Below are positions 57,825 to 64,000 of a stretch of 64,000 nt of DNA, in pieces. How positions within the stretch are numbered: position 1 is the stretch's first letter; each line of letters starts with the position of its first letter. This DNA comes from Echinicola vietnamensis DSM 17526. GTDB taxonomy: Bacteria > Bacteroidota > Bacteroidia > Cytophagales > Cyclobacteriaceae. The notes under the pieces are model-generated. The model saw nothing but the letters and a program-made list of their open reading frames with translations. It did no database searches and had not been told where the DNA came from. The stretch is taken from assembly GCF_000325705.1 (NCBI RefSeq), contig NC_019904.1, forward strand, positions 3,288,001-3,352,000, given 5' to 3'. The position numbers were made by a program, and so were the translations under genes.

Positions 57825-58895
57825 ATGGCTTTTTTAAATCTTCATAAAGGAAACCTTCAAAAAAACTATCAATTCCTAAAGGAAAAATTCAAAGAACATG
57901 GAGTGGCTTGGGGTGCTGTGTCCAAAATGCTCTGTGGAAATGAGATTTACATCAAGGAACTGATCGATCTTGGCGTGGATGAAATCCATGATTCCAGGAT
58001 CAGTAACCTTGTTAAGGTTAAGGAAATCAATTCCAATATTAAAACGGTATATATCAAGCCACCTTCCAAAAGAAACTTGGCAGATGTGGTGACCTATGCA
58101 GATGTAAGCTTAAACAGCGAATTGACGACTATTAGGTGGATAAGTGAAGAAGCCGTCAGGCAAGACAAAAGACACCAAATCATCATCATGGTGGAAACGG
58201 GGGATCTGCGTGAAGGCGTGATGGGGGAAGATCTGGTGGACTTTTATGCCAAAATATTTAGGCTGCCCAATGTGGAGGTAATTGGACTGGGGACCAACTT
58301 AAACTGCCTGAACGGTGTAATGCCTTCCACGGATAAGCTCGTGCAGCTGTCCCTATACAAGCAAATCATAGAGCTAAAATTCAATAAAGAAATTCCGTTG
58401 GTGTCTGCGGGTACTTCGGTGACCATTCCCCTGATGCTCAATCATCAACTTCCCAAAGGAGTCAACCACTTTAGGGTTGGTGAGACGCTTTATTTTGGTG
58501 CTAACTTGTTTGATGAAAGCACTATCCCAGGAATGAATGATGCAGTGTTTGAGCTGTGTACAGAAATCATTGAGATGCAGGAGAAACCCCTGCTACCAAC
58601 AGGAAACTTAGCCGCAAATCCACAGGGAGACATTAAGGAAATAGATGAATCACTGTATGGGCAGTCTTCTTTTAGAGGGATTTTGGATATAGGCCTATTA
58701 GACGTGGATCCCAAGTATTTAATTTATGACAAAGATGAATTTGAGGTGCTGGGGGCGAGCTCTGATATGCTCATTTTGGATTTAGGTAAAAATCCAAAAA
58801 ACTACAAAGTGGGTGATTTGATTCGTTTTAAATTAAAATACATGGGGGCATTGGCCATTTTAAATTCTTACTATATCGAAAAACGAGTTATTTGA
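57825..58895 (+). CDS. Alanine/ornithine racemase-family PLP enzyme
   Basis: 356 residues, fold-type III (alanine-racemase-like) enzyme. The PLP lysine is Lys34 in WGAVSKMLCGN. HDSRISNLVKVKEI, ADVSLNSELTTIRWISEEA, IIIMVETGDLREGVMGEDL, VIGLGTNLNCLNGVMPS and HFRVGETLYFGANLF match the clostridial ornithine-racemase branch as I know it. It likely interconverts L and D forms of a basic or small amino acid. Stop-start spacing of 1 bp to the GNAT gene indicates coupling. Confidence 0.85.
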   Translation: MAFLNLHKGNLQKNYQFLKEKFKEHGVAWGAVSKMLCGNEIYIKELIDLGVDEIHDSRISNLVKVKEINSNIKTVYIKPPSKRNLADVVTYADVSLNSELTTIRWISEEAVRQDKRHQIIIMVETGDLREGVMGEDLVDFYAKIFRLPNVEVIGLGTNLNCLNGVMPSTDKLVQLSLYKQIIELKFNKEIPLVSAGTSVTIPLMLNHQLPKGVNHFRVGETLYFGANLFDESTIPGMNDAVFELCTEIIEMQEKPLLPTGNLAANPQGDIKEIDESLYGQSSFRGILDIGLLDVDPKYLIYDKDEFEVLGASSDMLILDLGKNPKNYKVGDLIRFKLKYMGALAILNSYYIEKRVI

Positions 58896-59012
58896 TTGAT
58901 AGCCAATTGTTTTAGATCGGATCGGTGAAAAGATTAAACTTAAACAACCTTTTTTCATGATATTTTGGCACAGAATTGGTGTATAAATGGGTGAACCAAC
59001 TATATCAATGAC

Positions 59013-59618
59013 ATGAAAAAAGTAATTTTTGCATTTATCGCGTTTTCATTATTTGTGTGGGATGCCAATGCGCAGCGAAGAACTCCAGCAAGTGCGCAAA
59101 ACAGTAACTTTGGTATCCGAGGTGGGGTCAACTTCTTTAATTGGGGAGGAGACGATGGCTCCAATAATGATTACACTAACAGGGCTGGATTTCATGCGGG
59201 GATTTACGGTAACATGTTTGTGACCGATAATTTCGCGATTGAGCCAGGGGTTTATTATTCCCAAAAAGGTACAGAAGCCGATAACTTTACCGAGTCCAGG
59301 ACCATCTTGGAGTACATTGATGTACCAATATTGCTAAGATTTTATGCCAGTGATGGTTTTAATGTTTTTGCAGGACCTCAAGGCTCGATTTTGACCAACG
59401 CAAAATTTGAAGGTGATGCTTTTGGCAGCTCCTTTGAATGGGAAAGGGATGATGTCAATGACCTGGATGCAGGACTTGTGTTTGGTGTCGGCTATAATCT
59501 CCCTGTGGGATTAAATGTTCAGGGGAGTTATGATCTTGGGCTGACGCCGGTCTTTAAAGAATCAGATGCAAAAGTCTACAACAGAGGATTTAAGGTGTCG
59601 TTAGGATACAGTTTCTAA
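59013..59618 (+). CDS. Outer-membrane beta-barrel protein (PorT/OmpW-like), paralogue 1
   Basis: 201 residues with signal peptide (MKKVIFAFIAFSLFVWDANAQ). Beta-strand-rich: GIRGGVNFFNW, AGFHAGIYGNMFVTDNFAIEPGVYYSQKGTE, YIDVPILLRFYASDGFNVFAGPQGSIL, VFGVGYNLPVGLNVQGSYDLGLTPV, ending in the aromatic C-terminal strand FKVSLGYSF. It matches the small outer-membrane beta-barrel family (PF13568) abundant in Bacteroidetes; role unknown. Own terminator. Confidence 0.88.
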   Translation: MKKVIFAFIAFSLFVWDANAQRRTPASAQNSNFGIRGGVNFFNWGGDDGSNNDYTNRAGFHAGIYGNMFVTDNFAIEPGVYYSQKGTEADNFTESRTILEYIDVPILLRFYASDGFNVFAGPQGSILTNAKFEGDAFGSSFEWERDDVNDLDAGLVFGVGYNLPVGLNVQGSYDLGLTPVFKESDAKVYNRGFKVSLGYSF

Positions 59619-59635
59619 TCGATCCCTTTAACCAT

Positions 59636-59671
59636 AAAAAAGGATTTCCTAGCTATGGGAAATCCTTTTTT
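59636..59671 (+). terminator. Terminator after outer-membrane protein 1
   Basis: AAAAAAGGATTTCC and GGAAATCCTTTTTT form a 14-bp stem with an 8-nt loop and a T run. Confidence 0.92.
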
Positions 59672-60197
59672 TATATAGAAACTTTTTGTATCAAAGGTGG
59701 ATCAAACAGAAAAGATGGGCTAGCCTATTCCGATGGGTAAACATGTACCTTTGCCACTGATGAAAGCTGATAAACCCAGATAGGATGCTTAGGCATTGGA
59801 AATCCGTGTTCAAATCTTTTATCAGTAGCTTACATGACTTAAAAGTTTACAATGCCCATGCCTTTAACTATAAAGAGGACTTCTTGACAAAGCTTGAATT
59901 CATCCAGTCCATAGATAAAATGCCATTCTTTTAAGGAAGCTGCCCCTAGAAATATGGTGGATCCCCAAAGCCATTCCTATAGAATTCAGCTACCATAAGG
60001 TCTTTGGCTAGCATAATCGAAAAGCCAATAGGAACGTTAGTTGCTATTGAGTACTTTGGCTTTAGTGATTTTGGTAAAATTTAGCGAATTATTTACCTCC
60101 ATTTGGTGATTATTATCGTTATAAAGAAAGGTTCTCGTTTATTTTGTGTTTCAGAGCCGAGTTTTAATAGATAGTTTGCATATAAACCAACACTTTC
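59672..60197. other. Gene-free spacer
   Basis: No protein gene supported. It contains one copy (59943-59964) of the short dispersed motif also found at 29.4, 47.8 and 48.3 kb. Otherwise unremarkable. Confidence 0.5.
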
Positions 60198-60743
60198 ATG
60201 AAAGCACGTTTGATCATTTTTGTAATCGTAATGATGGGAGGATTTCACCAGCTTTATGGCCAGACCGGTATCAGGGCCGGGTGGAATTATTCTGATATTA
60301 ATGGAATTGGTTCGGATGGTAGTTCCGGTTTCCACGCGGGATTTTACCATAAGATCAATTTAGGGTTGTTAGCGGTAGAGCCTGGGCTTCAATATACCCG
60401 AAAGGGCTGTAAGGTGGATGAAATGGGTACTACTGGGAAAGAAAGGCTACACTATTTGGATGTTCCCGTATTGGTGCGGGTAGGCTTCCTTCCCCTATTT
60501 AACGTATTCGCCGGACCACAGGCTTCTGTGCTATTGGCGAGGAGCTATAAGGGAAGCACAGACGTTTCATCTTTGGATGGATTGACCAAGTTTGATATTG
60601 GTGGAATCGTCGGAGTGGGATTGAATTTGCCGTTAGGGTTTAATATCCAAGGGAGTTATGATTTTGGATTTGTGGACATGAATTATAATGATGTCGACAC
60701 CAAAAATAGCGTGTTCAAGGTATCTCTCGGGAAAAGTTTCTGA
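60198..60743 (+). CDS. Outer-membrane beta-barrel protein, paralogue 2
   Basis: 181 residues with signal peptide (cleavage near YGQ). The same architecture and motifs as the upstream paralogue: GIRAGWNYSDI, GFHAGFYHKINLGLLAVEPGLQYTRKGCK, YLDVPVLVRVGFLPLFNVFAGPQASVLL, GGIVGVGLNLPLGFNIQGSYDFGFVDM, ending FKVSLGKSF. Duplicate of the PF13568-type gene about 600 bp upstream, with a separate terminator. Confidence 0.87.
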   Translation: MKARLIIFVIVMMGGFHQLYGQTGIRAGWNYSDINGIGSDGSSGFHAGFYHKINLGLLAVEPGLQYTRKGCKVDEMGTTGKERLHYLDVPVLVRVGFLPLFNVFAGPQASVLLARSYKGSTDVSSLDGLTKFDIGGIVGVGLNLPLGFNIQGSYDFGFVDMNYNDVDTKNSVFKVSLGKSF

Positions 60744-60769
60744 CCGATTATACCAATTTTACATATTTC

Positions 60770-60802
60770 AACCCATCTGTCGTAGCGGATGGGTTTTTCT
60801 TT
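60770..60802 (+). terminator. Terminator after outer-membrane protein 2
   Basis: AACCCATC and GATGGGTT form an 8-bp stem with a 10-nt loop, followed by a T-rich run. Confidence 0.88.
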
Positions 60803-60925
60803 TTGTATCTTAATGAAACAGTGGGGGGTAAGGACGGGGAGATTGACATGCCAATATTCAGACATGTATCTTTTTGTCTTTAGCTTGGTCGATATAAAAC
60901 CCGAAATATGCAATAGAAAATCTGC

Positions 60926-61090
60926 GCCGCGGCGCAAAAGTATTACGGCCTTAAACTACTTCAAAATCAGTCGCTTCGCTACTGTTTTCGACTCTACTTG
61001 GCGGCAGACAAGTTCACCATTCGCCACGGTGGATGCCTCAGTCTCCAAACAGCCTGGTTTTCTTGCGGTTTCAGCCCTCATTACGAATCC
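60926..61090. repeat. Dispersed non-coding repeat, copy 2
   Basis: Related to 24850-25015. It begins next to a 14-bp palindrome (TGCGCCGCGGCGCA, about 60923-60936) that is unusually GC-rich for this spacer. It lies directly upstream of the Gfo/Idh/MocA gene; the rest of the 60803-61181 spacer is featureless. Confidence 0.75.
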
Positions 61091-61181
61091 AATTGCATAA
61101 TTCGGGTTAAACCTAGATTAATTCATGTTTTCCCAACTCTTAAACCAATTAAGCTTCAAACCTTTAAACCTAAAACCAACC

Positions 61182-62255
61182 ATGAAAAGAAGACAATTCA
61201 TCCAACGTACGGCCTTGGCCACTGCTGCTATCAATTTTCCAAATGTTTCTTTTGGCCGGAAGAAAGAGAAACTAGGGGTGGCTTTAGTGGGACTTGGTGG
61301 ATACAGCACAGGGCAATTGGCCCCAGCACTCCAAATGACCGCTAACTGCCACCTGGCGGGTATTGTAACCGGTACGCCGGCCAAGGCAGTGAAGTGGCAG
61401 AAAGATTACGGCATACCCGATCAGAACATTTACAATTACGATAACTTCGAATCTATCGCCGATAATCCGGATATTGACGTGGTTTATGTGGTGTTGCCAA
61501 ACAGCATGCATACCGAATATGCCATCAAAGCTGCCGAAGCCGGAAAGCACGTTTGGTGTGAAAAACCAATGGCCAAGACGGTCAAGGAATGCGAACAAAT
61601 TATAGAAGCCTGTCGCAAAAATAAGGTGAAATTATCCATCGGTTACAGGATGCAACACGAACCCAATACGCAGCTGTTCCGGGAATTTGTGAAGACCCAG
61701 AAATATGGGGAACTTAAAATGCTGGAAGCAGTGGCTGGCTTTTACATGAATAGCACTGGTATTTGGCGCTTGGATAAGGAAATGGGAGGCGGGGCCATGT
61801 ACGATATGGGCGTATACCCTATAAATGGTGTTCGGTATATCAGTGGCCAAGAACCGATTTCAGTTATGGCTTATGAAAGCAAGATGAGGCCTGAAATGTT
61901 TGCAGAAGTGGACGAGACCATGAATTATATGCTCGAGTTTCCAGACGGATTGATGGCGAATTGTGCGACCAGCTTTGGGATGAACATGGGAAGGCTTACC
62001 GTAACTTGTCGGAGTGGCAATTTCCGTTTAGAGCCATTTCAGTCTTACGGAGGTATCAAAGGATACGCCAGTGACGGTACCCAATTCACCAATCAGGTAA
62101 AAAGTCAGCAAGCCGTACAGATGGACGATGATGCGATGGCCATTTTGCAGGACAAGCCTGTAATGGTGCCTGGAGAGGAAGGACTCAGAGATGTCATGGT
62201 CGTGGAAGCGGCATTTAAGTCTGCGAAGGAAGGGGTGAGGGTGAAGATTGGATAA
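61182..62255 (+). CDS. Gfo/Idh/MocA-family oxidoreductase, exported
   Basis: 357 residues from ATG 61182; the frame opens 19 codons earlier in low-complexity spacer. The N-terminus, MKRRQFIQRTALATAAINF, is a twin-arginine-like signal, so the enzyme probably carries its NAD(P) into the periplasm. Rossmann motif VALVGLGGYSTG; catalytic-region CEKPMAKTVKECEQI with the conserved Lys of the EKP motif; YDMGVYPINGVRYISGQEP with the Asp-x-x-x-Tyr/His region. Closest in layout to glucose-fructose oxidoreductase. Substrate unknown, likely a sugar. Confidence 0.9.
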   Translation: MKRRQFIQRTALATAAINFPNVSFGRKKEKLGVALVGLGGYSTGQLAPALQMTANCHLAGIVTGTPAKAVKWQKDYGIPDQNIYNYDNFESIADNPDIDVVYVVLPNSMHTEYAIKAAEAGKHVWCEKPMAKTVKECEQIIEACRKNKVKLSIGYRMQHEPNTQLFREFVKTQKYGELKMLEAVAGFYMNSTGIWRLDKEMGGGAMYDMGVYPINGVRYISGQEPISVMAYESKMRPEMFAEVDETMNYMLEFPDGLMANCATSFGMNMGRLTVTCRSGNFRLEPFQSYGGIKGYASDGTQFTNQVKSQQAVQMDDDAMAILQDKPVMVPGEEGLRDVMVVEAAFKSAKEGVRVKIG

Positions 62256-62344
62256 AGAGGTAGGGAGACTTTTCATGATATAATGCCAACGATATATAGT
62301 CAGTTTGTTCTCCTTCACCGATTGTTATTTGCCTTTTTTTGATT

Positions 62345-63232
62345 TTATGAGTTGTTATCTTGGATAGCAGTAATCTGATCTGTGTCATACCGTGGTGTGC
62401 CGCCTTTTTGGGTGGCTACAAGGGCACCAAGAGCACACGCAAAATCAAGGATTTTATTGGGGTGATTGCCTTTCAGGTACTGGGAAATAAAACCACTGAG
62501 AAAGGCATCCCCTGAGCCCACCGTGTCTTCTACATCCACTTGGTAGCCCGGATGACGGTAAAACTCCCTGCCATCATAGATAATGGCTCCCGCACTGCCT
62601 TTGGTCATACAGACTAATTGTAACTCGTATCGATCGACTATTGCTGAAAGAGCCTTTTCTTCATTTTTATCTAAAGCACTCATTTCGATGAGGATTTCCA
62701 GTTCATCCTCATTGATTTTCAAAACGTCGGTGTTTTTCAGTAGTCGTTCCAACACTTTGGTGCTGTAATGGGGCGGACGAAGATTGATGTCCAAGACTTT
62801 TAGGGTGGAAGTTTCCAGCAGCCTGAAAAGTGTATTCTGGCTTTGGGAACTTCTAGCAGCGAGGCTACCAAATACAAAGACATCGGCCTCATCCACTTTT
62901 TCCTGAATGGCTGTGTTCCACTCCATAAAGTCCCAGGCCACAGGCTTCACGATTTCATATTTGATGTTTTCTTTGTCGGAGTTGTCCACCACTACGCGAC
63001 TGGTCTCATGAGCGGTATCTCTTTGAACAAAATCACCATTAAGCCCGTTTTTTTGGACAAACGACAATAAATCTGCTCCAAGACTATCAGAACCTATTTT
63101 GGAGATAAAAGTGGTCGTGATGCCCAAATGCTGTAGGTGTAGGGCTACGTTCATGGGGGCACCTCCCGGTAGTTGCTTATCAGGAAAGCAATCCCAAAGC
63201 ATTTCACCGAAAATAACTGCTTTTTTGTTCAT
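62345..63232 (-). CDS. PfkB-family carbohydrate kinase, fructokinase-like
   Basis: 295 residues. GEMLWDCFPDKQLPGGAPMNVALHLQHLG is the N-terminal sugar-binding region. The C-terminal VEDTVGSGDAFLSGFISQYL holds the catalytic Asp and anion hole (DTVGSGDAF). ATP-dependent phosphorylation of a hexose, most likely fructose. It lies 51 bp behind the sugar-porter gene on the same strand, so uptake and phosphorylation are probably one operon. Confidence 0.92.
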   Translation of the reverse strand: MNKKAVIFGEMLWDCFPDKQLPGGAPMNVALHLQHLGITTTFISKIGSDSLGADLLSFVQKNGLNGDFVQRDTAHETSRVVVDNSDKENIKYEIVKPVAWDFMEWNTAIQEKVDEADVFVFGSLAARSSQSQNTLFRLLETSTLKVLDINLRPPHYSTKVLERLLKNTDVLKINEDELEILIEMSALDKNEEKALSAIVDRYELQLVCMTKGSAGAIIYDGREFYRHPGYQVDVEDTVGSGDAFLSGFISQYLKGNHPNKILDFACALGALVATQKGGTPRYDTDQITAIQDNNS

Positions 63233-63283
63233 TTACTGTTTGCTTTTTATTGTGAATCTTTTGGAAAGATACTTTAGGTACCG

Positions 63284-64000
63284 TTAAGTGCCTTGCTTTA
63301 TTTTGAGGTCCTGCTGGATTTCCTCCAAGGATCTTCCTTTGGTCTCGGGCATTTTGGTCAATACCCATAGGAGTTGCAAGCCCATCATGACTGCAAAGAA
63401 TCCAAATATACTTGCCGGCCCAAAGGAATTGGCAAAGAAAGGGAATACATTGGCGATCACTGCAGCCAATATCCAGTGCGTAAAACAACCAATGGACTGT
63501 CCAAAAGCGCGGGTCTCGTTGGGAAATACTTCTGAGATAAACACCCAGATCACACTGCCCTGTCCCACGGCATGTGAGGCAATGAAAACGAATACGAAAA
63601 GGGGTAAATACCCGGAGTTGATGACTCCTCCCGAAAAGGAATAGGCCATCAGTAGTAGCGAAATGATATAGCCGATGGAGCCGATCACCATTAGTTTTTT
63701 ACGACCGATTCGGTCGATCAAGTACAGGCCGATCATGGTGGCGATCATATTGACCACGCCGATGCCTATGGTGGACAGCAAGGCACTTTTTTGATCAATT
63801 CCTGCCATTTCAAAAACTCTGGGCGCAAAATAGATGATGGCATTGATGCCTGAAAGTTGGTTGAACAGCGCAATCATAATAGCCAGCAAGGTGGTTTTCA
63901 AATGGCTGTGCTTAAAGAGCACGGCAAAACCAACTTTGATTTTTTCTCTATTGCGTTCCTCAATGGCCAAATGGATGGCTTCATCCACACCTTCTGGGTC
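63284..64000 (-). CDS. MFS sugar porter, C-terminal part (cut by the window edge)
   Basis: About 239 residues are visible; the frame stays open to the right edge, so the start is outside. Sugar-porter signatures: LFNQLSGINAIIYFAPRVFEMAG (helix 7 sugar-binding QLSGINAI), DRIGRKKLMVIGS and PETKGRSLEEIQQDL at the C-terminus. Six C-terminal helices are seen. Inner-membrane uptake of a hexose or disaccharide, paired with the fructokinase-like gene downstream. Confidence 0.93.
   Translation of the reverse strand, partial: DPEGVDEAIHLAIEERNREKIKVGFAVLFKHSHLKTTLLAIMIALFNQLSGINAIIYFAPRVFEMAGIDQKSALLSTIGIGVVNMIATMIGLYLIDRIGRKKLMVIGSIGYIISLLLMAYSFSGGVINSGYLPLFVFVFIASHAVGQGSVIWVFISEVFPNETRAFGQSIGCFTHWILAAVIANVFPFFANSFGPASIFGFFAVMMGLQLLWVLTKMPETKGRSLEEIQQDLKIKQGT

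Overview
The window looks like chromosomal DNA of a Bacteroidota (Bacteroidetes) bacterium, most likely a marine-type member of the Cyclobacteriaceae (Echinicola-like). This placement is an inference. It rests on SusC/SusD pairs, a hybrid two-component system (HTCS) regulator, a type IX secretion (CHU_C / type B) sorting domain, a SerB-SerA fusion, the three-gene Bacteroidetes-type succinate dehydrogenase, and promoters with the Bacteroidetes -7 box TAnnTTTG. No rRNA or tRNA gene was seen.

Region 1 (1-22.1 kb) is a polysaccharide utilisation locus (PUL). A divergent HTCS sensor/regulator (cut by the left edge) faces susC-susD-DUF3823 lipoprotein-GH43-PHP-like metallohydrolase-glutaminase-A-like protein (DUF4964/5127/4965/1793)-GH127-GH2. 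GH43 plus GH127 points to an L-arabinose-containing glycan (arabinan, arabinogalactan or arabinoxylan side chains). The glutaminase-A-like gene is split by a complete IS982-family insertion with a 5-bp target duplication (TTGTA). Removing the element and one duplication restores the frame exactly, so the insertion is recent and the locus is damaged but reconstructable.

Region 2 (22.1-31.7 kb): a zinc metalloprotease (minus strand); a sigma-70 ECF-like factor, a membrane protein of anti-sigma type and a Spy/CpxP-like periplasmic protein in one operon; a two-domain universal stress protein; a 1.9-kb stretch without protein genes that holds a strong candidate for a structured small RNA of about 200 nt and a field of short palindromes; and a SerB-SerA fusion for serine biosynthesis.

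Region 3 (31.8-51.7 kb) is mainly housekeeping: a DUF4920 lipoprotein with a small partner, a tripartite RND efflux operon, signal peptide peptidase SppA, FolK, a MATE exporter, a HopJ-family protein, a C-terminally membrane-anchored protein of unknown function, an alpha/beta hydrolase, BioA, FabD, and a large secreted T9SS type-B cargo protein overlapping a DCC-family thiol oxidoreductase gene.

Region 4 (51.7-64 kb): succinate dehydrogenase sdhCAB, a three-gene unit of sodium:solute symporter, GNAT acetyltransferase and alanine/ornithine racemase-like enzyme, two related outer-membrane beta-barrel proteins, a Gfo/Idh/MocA oxidoreductase, and a PfkB sugar kinase behind a sugar-porter gene cut by the right edge.

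The intergenic spaces carry several families of short dispersed repeats (shared between about 24.9 and 61.0 kb; 29.5, 47.8, 48.3 and 59.9 kb; 47.8 and 55.6 kb). These explain most of the long gene-free stretches.
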